Origin: an uncultured Oscillospiraceae bacterium
Lineage (GTDB): Bacteria; Bacillota; Clostridia; Oscillospirales; Oscillospiraceae
Direction: 5' to 3'
Length of the DNA stretch: 47,361 bases
Assembly: GCA_951801655.1 (NCBI GenBank)
Contig: CATONV010000012.1
Span: 1 to 47,361, forward strand
The notes beneath the pieces were generated by a model. The model saw only the letters and a list, made by a program, of their open reading frames with translations. It did no database searches and had not been told where the DNA came from. The translations under genes were made by a program, and so were the position numbers. Of the stretch, positions 6,727 to 14,234 are shown in pieces. How positions within the stretch are numbered: position 1 is the stretch's first letter; each line of letters begins with the position of its first letter.

Positions 6727-7905
6727 ATGGCAAGAAAATCAACACGAAATGCTCAGGGGAGCGGGACGATCAGGCAGCGGAGCGACGGACGGTGGGAGTG
6801 TCGATACACCGTGGGCCGGGACCCTGGCACCGGGAAGCAGATTCAAAAATCTATCTATGGCAGCACTCAGGCGGAGGTTCGGAAAAAGTTGGCCCAGGCC
6901 GTGGCTGCTCTGGATACTGGGGATTATTTTGAACCGTCAAAAATGACACTGGCCCGGTGGGTGGAAATCTGGCTGGAGGAGTACACCGGCGACAAAAAAT
7001 ATTTGACAGTGAAGCACTACAAGGCTCAATGCAAAACCCACATTGTCCCCAACTTGGGTGCTGTGAAGCTGTCGGAGTTGACCACACCGCAGATACAGGC
7101 TTTTTACAACAAGCTCCAGCGGGGCGGGCTGGCCCCTAAAAGCGTCCGCAATGTTCACGGTATCCTCACCAAATGCCTGTCTACGGCGGTACAGGTGGGG
7201 TATCTGAGGGATAATCCAGCTTCCAGGGTCACGTTGCCGAAGATCGAGAAAAAGGAGATATGCCCGCTCACAGACGAACAGGTAAAAGCGTTCCTTGAAG
7301 TATCCGCTGAGGACGATTATGAAATTATCCTGAAGGTGATCCTGTTCACCGGCCTCCGTGAAGCTGAGGCCACCGGCTTGACTTGGGATGTGATCGACTT
7401 CAAGGCTGGGACGATTAAGGTCTGTAAGCAGCTCCAGAAGCGCCCTCTGAAAGACGGCGGCTTTACCTTCGCCCCACTGAAGAATAGCAAGACCCGGATA
7501 CTCAGACCCGCTCCCTTCGTTATGTCTCTATTGGAGCGCAGGAAACAGGAACAGATTACCCAAAAGCTGAAAGCGGGGCCCCTCTGGCAGGGGTGGGCCA
7601 GTCCGGAGGAGCAAAAGACAGCGCTGGTCTTCACCACGGCCACCGGCGGAAATCTTCACCCACAGACTGTCTATGAACATTACAAAAAGTTGGCTAAAAA
7701 AATCGGAGCACCAGAAAGCCGGGTGCATGATCTTCGTCATACCTTTGCCGTTTTGTCTCTCCAGAACGGTGACAGCGTGAAAACCGTACAAGGGAACTTG
7801 GGCCATGCCACCGCCGCTTTCACCCTGGATGTCTACGGCCATGTCAGCGAGAAGATGAAAGAGGACAGTGCCCAGCGTATGGAAAAGTACATTTCAAACC
7901 TGTAA
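6727..7905 (+). CDS. int: Site-specific tyrosine recombinase (integrase)
   Basis: The 392-aa length and domain order fit Tn916-type/phage integrases: an N-terminal arm-binding domain (residues 1-60), a SAM-like core-binding domain (about 73-165) and the catalytic domain. Visible active-site residues are R211 (GLREAE), H334 and R337 (HDLRH), H360 (LGHAT) and the nucleophile Y370 (DVYGH). The start ATG follows AGGAGGAAAAATCA. It ends 117 bases from the tRNA-Gln 3' end and points at it, the usual arrangement for elements integrated in a tRNA gene. It catalyses integration and, with the excisionase-like protein, excision. Confidence 0.95.
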   Translation: MARKSTRNAQGSGTIRQRSDGRWECRYTVGRDPGTGKQIQKSIYGSTQAEVRKKLAQAVAALDTGDYFEPSKMTLARWVEIWLEEYTGDKKYLTVKHYKAQCKTHIVPNLGAVKLSELTTPQIQAFYNKLQRGGLAPKSVRNVHGILTKCLSTAVQVGYLRDNPASRVTLPKIEKKEICPLTDEQVKAFLEVSAEDDYEIILKVILFTGLREAEATGLTWDVIDFKAGTIKVCKQLQKRPLKDGGFTFAPLKNSKTRILRPAPFVMSLLERRKQEQITQKLKAGPLWQGWASPEEQKTALVFTTATGGNLHPQTVYEHYKKLAKKIGAPESRVHDLRHTFAVLSLQNGDSVKTVQGNLGHATAAFTLDVYGHVSEKMKEDSAQRMEKYISNL

Positions 7906-7924
7906 AGGGTCAATTAAAGGGTCA
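7904..7924 (+). repeat. Direct repeat beside the attachment site
   Basis: AAAGGGTCA occurs at 7904-7912 and 7916-7924, 12 bp apart, directly after the integrase stop and about 100 bases from the tRNA end. Short direct repeats at this place are typical arm-type integrase or excisionase binding sites; the function is inferred from position. Confidence 0.35.
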
Positions 7925-7980
7925 GACTTCGGTGCAGAAATCAGCACCGCAATTTTTAAACGCTATTTCACGCTATGGAT

Positions 7981-8015
7981 AAGAAAATCCCCTGGAATCT
8001 TTACAATTCCAGGGG
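7981..8015 (-). terminator. Intrinsic terminator of tRNA-Gln
   Basis: On the minus strand a perfect 10-bp stem (7989-7998 with 8006-8015, seven-base loop) is followed by ATTTTCTT. It begins eight bases after the tRNA CCA end. Because it lies on the integrase side of the tRNA, it may have been supplied by the element at integration. Confidence 0.7.
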
Positions 8016-8022
8016 TATTCTT

Positions 8023-8096
8023 TGGCAGCCGGAGAAGGATTCGAACCCTCACAAACAGAGTCAGAGTCTGTCGTGCTACCCTTACACAATCCGGCT
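8023..8096 (-). tRNA. tRNA-Gln (anticodon CTG), element integration site
   Basis: The reverse complement folds into a full cloverleaf. The acceptor stem is AGCCGGA/TCCGGCT, the anticodon stem ACAGA/TCTGT with loop CTCTGAC (anticodon CTG, reading CAG), and the T-arm is GAGGG-TTCGAAT-CCTTC. The discriminator is G and CCA is encoded at 8023-8025. The 3' end faces the integrase, so the attachment core most likely lies in the T-arm/acceptor part (about 8023-8060). The matching copy at the other element end is outside the window. Confidence 0.93.
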
Positions 8097-8188
8097 ATTG
8101 GCCCTGCGCTTGCAGGGACGAATGCTATTATAGCAAATACTCGGAAATTGTCAAGAGGTATTTTCAACTTTTTTCCGGGAACTGAAGA

Positions 8189-9238
8189 TTACCCCTCCAT
8201 CAGAGAAAAGCGGAAGCGGGTGGTCTGGTCGTAGCGGCCACCAGCCTTCAGGGTGGCGCAGGGGAAATCGGGCTGATTGGGGGTATCCGGGAAGTGCTGC
8301 GTCTCCAGGCAGAAGCCGTGACGGAAGCCGTACGCAGCCCCTCCCTTGCCCTTGCGTCCGTCCTCCACAAAGTTGGCGGTGTAGAACTGGACTCCGGGGC
8401 TGTCGGTCTCCACCTCCATCACCACACCGGTAGCCCTGCTGCGGGCCGCCGCGGCCGGCCGCATGGTTCCGGGCTGACCGTCCACCACAAAGTTATGGTC
8501 GTAGCCCCGGCCCCACTCCAGCTGCTGGAAGCACTCGCCGATATGGGCGCCGATCGGGGTGAAGACACGCAGGTCCATGGGCGTACCCTCCACCGGCTCC
8601 ACGGTGCCAAAGGGAATGCTGGTGTTGTCGGCGGGGGTATAGGAGGAGCAACACAGCCTGATCTCCTGGTCCAGCACATTGCCGCTGCCCTGGCCGGCCA
8701 GGTTGAAGTAGCTGTGGTTGGTGAGATTGCAGGGAGTATCTTTGTCGCTGACCGCCTGGTAGTGGATGGACAGGGAATCTCCCTCCAGGGCGTAGGTCAC
8801 CTTCGCCTGAAGATGGCCGGGGTAGCCCTCCTCGCCGTCGGGGCTGTCCAGGGTGAGGACGGCTTTGTCCGCCGCCGCTTCCTCCACTGTCCAGACCCGG
8901 TGGGAGTACCCCACATTGCCCCCGTGAAGGTGGTTGGGGCCGTCGTTCAGGGCCAGAACGTACTCCCTGCCGCCAAGGGTAAACTTTCCCTTGGCGATAC
9001 GGTTGGCATAGCGGCCCACCAGAGAGCCGAAAAATCCGCCGTTGGTCTCGTATTCCGCCAAAGTATCGTAGCCCAGCACCACGTCAACCGGGCCGTCCTT
9101 TCCCGGCACTGTGAGGGAGAGGAGAGTCCCGCCAAAGGTAATAATCCTTGCCGACAGCACTCCGTTGTCCAGGGTCAGCTCCCGGACCTCCTCCCCGTCT
9201 TTTGTCACGCCGAAGGGCACTCCAAATTCCTGACTCAT
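8189..9238 (-). CDS. galM: Aldose 1-epimerase (galactose mutarotase)
   Basis: The 349-aa enzyme interconverts alpha and beta anomers of aldohexoses in the cytoplasm, feeding the Leloir pathway. Diagnostic segments are GGTLLSL near the N-terminus, VVLGYDTLAEY, FFGSLVGRYANRI, LNDGPNHLHGG, the catalytic-His motif CNLTNHSYFNLAG, the C-terminal DSPGVQFYTANF and the catalytic Glu region CLETQHFPDTPNQP. Length is normal for the family and no key residue is missing. The start at 9238 follows GGGAGGCC, and a good promoter lies 33-61 bases upstream. It is a single gene, transcribed away from glmS; no galK or galT is nearby. Confidence 0.95.
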   Translation of the reverse strand: MSQEFGVPFGVTKDGEEVRELTLDNGVLSARIITFGGTLLSLTVPGKDGPVDVVLGYDTLAEYETNGGFFGSLVGRYANRIAKGKFTLGGREYVLALNDGPNHLHGGNVGYSHRVWTVEEAAADKAVLTLDSPDGEEGYPGHLQAKVTYALEGDSLSIHYQAVSDKDTPCNLTNHSYFNLAGQGSGNVLDQEIRLCCSSYTPADNTSIPFGTVEPVEGTPMDLRVFTPIGAHIGECFQQLEWGRGYDHNFVVDGQPGTMRPAAAARSRATGVVMEVETDSPGVQFYTANFVEDGRKGKGGAAYGFRHGFCLETQHFPDTPNQPDFPCATLKAGGRYDQTTRFRFSLMEG

Positions 9239-9270
9239 GATATGGCCTCCCTACTTATTGTTCTGGAGCC

Positions 9271-9299
9271 AGTATACCATATTTTTCTCAAAAAGGCAA
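9271..9299 (-). promoter_or_regulatory. galM promoter
   Basis: On the minus strand TTGCCT (9299-9294), a 17-bp spacer and TATACT (9276-9271) precede galM. The region is AT-rich against a GC-rich background. Confidence 0.65.
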
Positions 9300-9313
9300 T
9301 TTTCATTTTTCGC

Positions 9314-9342
9314 TTTACATCCTGCGGCGGGACACGTATAAT
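9314..9342 (+). promoter_or_regulatory. glmS promoter
   Basis: TTTACA at 9314-9319, 17 bp and TATAAT at 9337-9342 give a near-consensus promoter. Transcription would start around 9349, about 80 bases before the ribozyme cleavage site. Confidence 0.75.
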
Positions 9343-9424
9343 GGACAGACGTATGGGACAAGGCGGACGCCGCATAACATCCCATATATCGCAGAGAGGA
9401 AAGGAGGTCCATGGGCACAGCCCA

Positions 9425-9610
9425 TCAGAAGCGCCAGCGCCTGCCTCCGGGCAGGACGACGAGGTGAGGGGAGCATCGAAGATTCGGCGGATGCCCCTCC
9501 GCGCCGGCTCCGGGCGCGCACGCGGCCTACAAAGCCCGCAGGCAACTGCGGAACAAAAGGGCCGTGACCGGGGAACGAGGTCAAATAGCTGCGAGTTTGC
9601 CCTCCTATTT
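9425..9610 (+). ncRNA. glmS ribozyme (glucosamine-6-phosphate-activated self-cleaving RNA)
   Basis: The glmS leader carries the hallmark ribozyme core: A followed by GCGCCAG at 9430-9437 (predicted cleavage between 9430 and 9431), then GACGAGGTGAGGGGAGCATC from about 9458 and the partner GATTCGGCGGATGCCCCTCC from 9481, which form the conserved pseudoknotted core. GC-rich P3/P4 helices follow. In this class glucosamine-6-phosphate is the cofactor; cleavage destabilises the mRNA and lowers GlmS. The 3' limit is approximate. Confidence 0.9.
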
Positions 9611-9626
9611 CTCTGCCATGATCACA

Positions 9627-9651
9627 GCGTCCCCGCCGGAGGCGGGGACGC
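9627..9651 (+). promoter_or_regulatory. Perfect 11-bp hairpin between ribozyme and glmS start
   Basis: GCGTCCCCGCC and GGCGGGGACGC pair perfectly around GGA. No U-run follows. It lies 20 bases before the AGGAGG ribosome site of glmS and could insulate that site from the ribozyme or stabilise the cleaved mRNA. Confidence 0.5.
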
Positions 9652-9686
9652 CAGGTCCATGGCAGACCCAAGGAGGAAAATTGAAT

Positions 9687-11516
9687 ATGTGCGGAATTGT
9701 AGGCTATATCGGGCGGGAGCAGGCTGCTCCCATTCTGCTGGAGGGTCTGTCCCGGCTGGAGTACCGGGGGTACGACTCCGCCGGCGTGGCGGTGTTCGAC
9801 TCTCAGACGGAGGCGCTGGCCGTCCACAAGGCCAAGGGGCGGCTCCAGGTGCTTTCGGAGAGGCTCCACGGCGGGGCGGACCTGGACAGCACCGTGGGCG
9901 TGGGCCACACCCGCTGGGCCACCCACGGCGCCCCCAGCGACGCCAACTCCCACCCCCAGGTGAGCCACAGCGGAAAAATCGCCGTGGTCCACAACGGCAT
10001 CATTGAGAACTACGCCGAGCTGAAAGCTTTTCTCATGGAGCAGGGCGTCCCCTTTACGTCGGAGACCGACACCGAGGTGGTGGCCCAACTCATCGAGTAT
10101 TTCTACCAGGGCGACCTTTTGCAGGCCGTGGGTCGGGTTCTCCGCCGTATCCAAGGCGCCTACGCCCTGGGTATTTTGTGCGCCGACTGCCCCGATCAGC
10201 TTGTGGCCGTACGGAAGGACAGCCCTCTCATTCTGGGCCTGGGCGAAGACTGCACCTTCATTGCCAGCGACGTCACCGCCATCCTGCGCCACACCAGAAG
10301 GGTGTACTATATGGAGGACGGGGAGCTGGCTGTCCTCACCCGGGAGGGCATCCAGTGCTTCAACCACCTGATGCAGCCCATCGAAAAAGAGGTCGCCGCC
10401 GTGGACTGGGAGATCGACGCCGCTGAGAAGGGCGGGTATGAGCACTTCATGTTCAAGGAGATCATGGAGCAGCCCGAGGCCCTGCGCCGCTGCCTCTCCC
10501 CCCGTATCCGGGACGGGGAGATCGTCCTTGAGGATTTTCCCCCGGACTTTCTCCGGGACATCAGCCGCATCTGCATCGTGGCCTGCGGCTCCAGCTACCA
10601 TGTGGGCATGGTGGGCAAGTACCACCTGGAGAGACTCACCCGCATTCCCGTGGAGACCTCTCTGGGCTCTGAGTTTCGGTACATGGACCCCATTGTAGAC
10701 CAGCACACCCTGGTCATTGTCATCAGCCAGTCAGGAGAAACCCTGGACACCATGGCCGCCCTCCGGGAGGCCCGCCGGCTGGGAGGACGCATCCTGTCCA
10801 TTGTCAACGTGGTGGGCTCTTCCATCGCCCGGGAGTCGGACCAGGTGTTGTATACCTGGGCGGGACCGGAGATCGCCGTGGCCACCACCAAGGCCTACAC
10901 CACCCAGCTGGCCCTTCTCTCTCTGCTGGCCCTGAAGCTGGCCCGGGCGCGGGGGACACTCTCCGATTCGGAGTACCACGCCTCTCTGGACGCCTTTCAG
11001 GCGCTGCCCGACAAGATGGAACAGATTCTCTCCCGCCGGGACGACATCCAGTATTTCGCCTCGCAGTACTTCAACCACAACTCCATCTTTTTTATCGGCC
11101 GCAACCTGGACTATGCCCTGGGACTGGAGGGCTCGCTGAAGCTGAAGGAAATCTCCTACATCCACTCAGAGGCCTACGCCTCCGGGGAGCTGAAGCACGG
11201 CACCATCAGCCTCATTGAGGACGGCACCCTGGTGGTGGCCCTGAGTACCTACGAAAAGCTGTTTGCCAAGGCCATGAGCAACGTGGTGGAGGTGAAATCT
11301 CGTGGGGCCAGCGTGCTGGCCCTGACCACCGAGAGGCGCCGGGAGGAGATGGCACGCATCGCCGATGCGGTGATGACCATACCGGACATCCATGACCTCC
11401 TCCTCCCCTGCCTGGGGGTGGTCCCCCTCCAGCTCTTCGCCTATTATGTGGCCCTCATGCGGGGCTGCGATATCGACAAGCCCAGAAATCTGGCCAAAAG
11501 TGTGACCGTGGAGTAA
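9687..11516 (+). CDS. glmS: Glutamine--fructose-6-phosphate aminotransferase (isomerizing)
   Basis: The 609-aa enzyme makes glucosamine-6-phosphate from fructose-6-phosphate and glutamine, the first step of UDP-GlcNAc and peptidoglycan synthesis. It starts MCGIVGYIGREQ, so Cys2 becomes the N-terminal nucleophile of the glutaminase domain. GHTRWATHG and HNGIIENY are intact. Two SIS domains follow (CGSSYH, ISQSGETLDT, then SEAYASGELKHG), and the C-terminus ends DKPRNLAKSVTVE. An open frame runs upstream to 9564, but those codons overlap the leader; AGGAGG at 9671-9676 and Cys2 fix the start at 9687. Expression is governed by the ribozyme. Confidence 0.97.
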   Translation: MCGIVGYIGREQAAPILLEGLSRLEYRGYDSAGVAVFDSQTEALAVHKAKGRLQVLSERLHGGADLDSTVGVGHTRWATHGAPSDANSHPQVSHSGKIAVVHNGIIENYAELKAFLMEQGVPFTSETDTEVVAQLIEYFYQGDLLQAVGRVLRRIQGAYALGILCADCPDQLVAVRKDSPLILGLGEDCTFIASDVTAILRHTRRVYYMEDGELAVLTREGIQCFNHLMQPIEKEVAAVDWEIDAAEKGGYEHFMFKEIMEQPEALRRCLSPRIRDGEIVLEDFPPDFLRDISRICIVACGSSYHVGMVGKYHLERLTRIPVETSLGSEFRYMDPIVDQHTLVIVISQSGETLDTMAALREARRLGGRILSIVNVVGSSIARESDQVLYTWAGPEIAVATTKAYTTQLALLSLLALKLARARGTLSDSEYHASLDAFQALPDKMEQILSRRDDIQYFASQYFNHNSIFFIGRNLDYALGLEGSLKLKEISYIHSEAYASGELKHGTISLIEDGTLVVALSTYEKLFAKAMSNVVEVKSRGASVLALTTERRREEMARIADAVMTIPDIHDLLLPCLGVVPLQLFAYYVALMRGCDIDKPRNLAKSVTVE

Positions 11517-11567
11517 ATTCCCCGCTGCCCCGCACACCTCCACATCGGTCCATTTCCCCATATGATT

Positions 11568-11611
11568 GCCCCCTGATGTAGTTCTTCTGTTTTCTACATC
11601 AGGGGGCTTTT
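11568..11611 (+). terminator. glmS terminator
   Basis: A 14-bp perfect stem (11568-11581 with 11594-11607) is followed by TTTTG. It lies between glmS and the convergent end of the 13-gene cluster at 11627. It lacks a U-run in the leftward direction, so it mainly serves glmS. Confidence 0.85.
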
Positions 11612-11626
11612 GTCTGTTGTCCGGTT

Positions 11627-12697
11627 TTACCGGGGCAGTTCGTCATACCTGCAGTGTACGCCGGATTGATTCATCATTCCCTGAACGCACCTGCCGTTGC
11701 AGCGGGTACAGCGTCGAATTCTCTCCGCCCTTCCGCCGCACACCTTGCTGACCCAGTCCGGATCCGCAATCAGCTGCCGGCTCATTGCGGCGCAGTCCAT
11801 ACGGGAAGAAGCGAGCTGTTCCTCAATAAAATCCGGGTCTGTCAGCCCTCCCACCCCGCATACCGGCAGCTCAGTACAACTGCGCACCACATCGCAGAAT
11901 TTCAAAAAACAGCCCTCCGCGCCGAAATAGGGGTGCCTGGCGGCAGGAATCACATCATCCAGCCCGCAGTGGTTGGCCAGCGTCACATGAAAGCTTGTCA
12001 CTCCGGCCCGTTCTAAAATCGGTACGAAGTCCGGAATCTCGTCCAGCAGTACCCCGGCATTCCCGTAATGGGGATTTTCCTGCCGGACGGTCAGCTTATA
12101 ATCAATCGGCAGACCGGGGAAGCGAGAGCGAATGGCACGCACGCACTGCGCTGCAAAGCGCGCTCTGTTCTCCACATTCCCGCCATAGTCGTCACGGCGG
12201 CCGTTAAAGATGGCAGAACACAGGCTGCCCAGCATACGGTCGCCCAAAACCTGAACCATGTCAAAGCCGGCCCTTTGGGCCAGCAGGGCGGCCTCGCCAA
12301 ACATCGCCGCATACTTTCTCAGCTCATCTGCGGGCAGGCGGAAGATATAGTCTTTCAGTTCGTTTTTGCCTATGGGTCGAAGTCCTCCTCGCCCGTCCGG
12401 CGCTGTCGAGTCGGACAAATACAGCTGTGCACAGATTCTGCATTGCGTTTCATGTACCTCCTCCGCCAGGCGGGCGTAGTAGGCAAAGCCGTCCGGCTCA
12501 TACAGCGACGGCTCCTTGGACCACGAGCTGACCGGCACATCGCCAATGATAATCATCGCACAGCCGCCAGAACCGATCGCCCTCAGCTTTTGGATCAGCT
12601 CCTCTTCGGAAAGCCCCATGGTAGTCGGCGCAAAAATAATCCGGTTTTTTAAAAGAATCCCGCCGTAGTTGATGGGAGACATGATGGTATTGTACAT
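11627..12697 (-). CDS. Old-yellow-enzyme-type FMN reductase with [4Fe-4S] site, lacking the C-terminal flavin/NAD(P) domain
   Basis: The 356-aa protein is the FMN TIM barrel of the 2,4-dienoyl-CoA reductase / enoate reductase / BaiCD group. It has the signature FNGRRDDYGGNVENR at about 165-179 and GVGGLTDPDFIEEQL near the phosphate-binding end. The C-terminal C330-x2-C333-x3-C337-x11-C349 spacing matches the [4Fe-4S] ligands of dienoyl-CoA reductase. Full-length relatives are about 650 aa because of an FAD/NAD(P) domain, absent here. Electrons must therefore come from a partner, and the adjacent BFD-like [2Fe-2S] protein is the obvious candidate. It is the last gene of the cluster and starts 18 bases after the BFD-like gene. 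It probably reduces an activated C=C bond; substrate unknown. Confidence 0.85.
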   Translation of the reverse strand: MYNTIMSPINYGGILLKNRIIFAPTTMGLSEEELIQKLRAIGSGGCAMIIIGDVPVSSWSKEPSLYEPDGFAYYARLAEEVHETQCRICAQLYLSDSTAPDGRGGLRPIGKNELKDYIFRLPADELRKYAAMFGEAALLAQRAGFDMVQVLGDRMLGSLCSAIFNGRRDDYGGNVENRARFAAQCVRAIRSRFPGLPIDYKLTVRQENPHYGNAGVLLDEIPDFVPILERAGVTSFHVTLANHCGLDDVIPAARHPYFGAEGCFLKFCDVVRSCTELPVCGVGGLTDPDFIEEQLASSRMDCAAMSRQLIADPDWVSKVCGGRAERIRRCTRCNGRCVQGMMNQSGVHCRYDELPR

Positions 12698-12715
12698 ATT
12701 CGCCGCCTCCGGAAC

Positions 12716-12928
12716 TCAGTTTTTTTCGCCGCCTCTTCGGCCGTCCCGCGCCGCAAGCGTGCGTCCGATTTCCCCTTTGATTTCGTCCGCGCACATGGAG
12801 CAGCTCCGCGCGCATCCGGTTCTCTGACAGACTTCTTCAAAGGTCTCCGCCCCCTGTTCCACGGCGTGCCTGATCGCTTCGGCGCCGACATTCATACACA
12901 GGCACAATATCCTTTCATCCATTTTCAT
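12716..12928 (-). CDS. BFD-like [2Fe-2S]-binding protein
   Basis: The 70-aa protein has the exact Cys spacing of bacterioferritin-associated ferredoxin-type domains: C9-x-C11, a gap of 32, then C43-x2-C46, with the family helix AIRHAVEQGAETFEEV between. The last 15 residues are basic and probably disordered. Its ATG overlaps the MFS stop (ATGA). BFD domains bind a [2Fe-2S] cluster and serve as electron carriers or as a module of larger oxidoreductases. Here it lies between a carrier gene and the FMN reductase that lacks its electron-input domain, so an electron-delivery role is the best inference. A second in-frame Met at residue 3 is an alternative start. Confidence 0.85.
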   Translation of the reverse strand: MKMDERILCLCMNVGAEAIRHAVEQGAETFEEVCQRTGCARSCSMCADEIKGEIGRTLAARDGRRGGEKN

Positions 12929-14160
12929 TCCCCCTGAAACAGGCCGTCCCGCCGCAGCAGCGGGACCATCCCAGCGGCAAACGCGACTAACAGGGCGATT
13001 GCAATATTCATAATCACGTCAAAGCTTCCCGCGGCGTTGTACAGCTGTCTGATTGCCGGCATTCCCACCAGAGAGCAGCAGCACATCAGCGTCTGGGTAA
13101 AGCCAATATATTCTGAGAGATATTGTTTCCCGAACAAGCTGATGGAGACCGTTACGCCATACAGCACGCACATCGTCGGCCAAAAGCCGAGCAAAGCGGA
13201 AAAAAGGACCGCCCCCATTGCGCCGCTGACCACCCTTATCCATACAAAAGCCGAAGCGGTGGCCGCCGTGCAGTACAATGCCACCAGCCTGAAGCCGCGC
13301 CGGTCGGCAATGATTCCGGCGCTCGCCTTGCTGAACATGTCCACAACCGCAAATATGGACAGGCAGGCGGCCGCCAGGTCCTCTGAAAATCCTTTTTCAA
13401 TCAAAATAGTAGACTGATACAGTGTAATCATCTGATAGATCACCGCAATCACAACCATACCAACGGCAAACAGCAGGAAGCGGGCCGTTTTTGCGCCCTC
13501 TTTCAGGGGAATTCCACTCTGCGGCTCCGGGCCTCTTCCATCCTGTAAAGTCTCGGATCGGGTATAAGGGGGCAGATTCATACAGCCAGGATCATTTTTC
13601 AGCAGGAACGCTCCCTGGACACATACGAAAATCACTATCAGCACGCCGATTACAACGCACGTCTCTCTCCATCCCCAGCTGCGGATCATCCGTCCGATCA
13701 GCGGACTGCCCAGCGCCGTTCCAATTCCGCTGGCTGACGCCACCAGGCCGGTCACCCTGCTGCGGCAGTCGGAAAACCATCTGGCAATTACCAGCTGCAC
13801 TGCCGCAGTGCCGGCGAATACCGTGGAGGCTCCCACCAGCATCCCTCCCGCGAACAGAAATTTCAATTCGTTCGCGCGGGAGAAGATCATGTACCCCGCC
13901 GCGCTCATCAGCCCGCCGAACACGACCAGCCCCTTGAGGGGAATGTATTTCAGCAGCTTATTCAGACCCGCGGCGGCCATCGCACTGCCAACGCCGTAAA
14001 AGATATAGACAATGGCAAAATCACCACTGCTGATCCCAAATGTCTTGGTCATGGACGTTACAAACAGCGAGATGCTGTAGTAACCCACGCCGCAGTTAAA
14101 CATCATAATCAGGAACAGGGACACTGCGGTAATCCAATACCAGACGCTGGTTCGTTTCAT
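12925..14160 (-). CDS. MFS transporter, oxalate/formate antiporter-like
   Basis: The 411-aa protein has 12 predicted hydrophobic segments with a central cytoplasmic loop around residues 195-220 (PPYTRSETLQDG...). The first half carries ARWFSDCRSRVTGLVASASG and GSPLIGRMIRSWGWR, typical of the OFA/monocarboxylate group of the major facilitator superfamily. Such carriers exchange or co-transport small carboxylates. As it lies in a cluster that also encodes a TRAP importer, it may export a product acid or act as an exchanger, but direction cannot be read from sequence. The start ATG at 14160 follows GGAGAAGT, 74 bases after the last decarboxylase-fold gene. Confidence 0.88.
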   Translation of the reverse strand: MKRTSVWYWITAVSLFLIMMFNCGVGYYSISLFVTSMTKTFGISSGDFAIVYIFYGVGSAMAAAGLNKLLKYIPLKGLVVFGGLMSAAGYMIFSRANELKFLFAGGMLVGASTVFAGTAAVQLVIARWFSDCRSRVTGLVASASGIGTALGSPLIGRMIRSWGWRETCVVIGVLIVIFVCVQGAFLLKNDPGCMNLPPYTRSETLQDGRGPEPQSGIPLKEGAKTARFLLFAVGMVVIAVIYQMITLYQSTILIEKGFSEDLAAACLSIFAVVDMFSKASAGIIADRRGFRLVALYCTAATASAFVWIRVVSGAMGAVLFSALLGFWPTMCVLYGVTVSISLFGKQYLSEYIGFTQTLMCCCSLVGMPAIRQLYNAAGSFDVIMNIAIALLVAFAAGMVPLLRRDGLFQGE

Positions 14161-14234
14161 ACTTCTCCTTTACTTTGCAAGCAAAAGCGGGAGAGGCAAT
14201 CTATGGCTGCCCCACACACAAAACGCAGCATGTT

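Noticed and set aside
1-8096. Complete prophage
   Set aside because: No capsid, terminase, tail or lysis gene is visible in the part shown; only integration, regulation and replication genes are.
8294-10006. Long open frame of about 570 codons on the plus strand across galM and the glmS leader
   Set aside because: It is antisense to galM, then crosses the ribozyme and the glmS start out of frame. It has no ribosome site and its composition is that of a shadow frame in GC-rich DNA.
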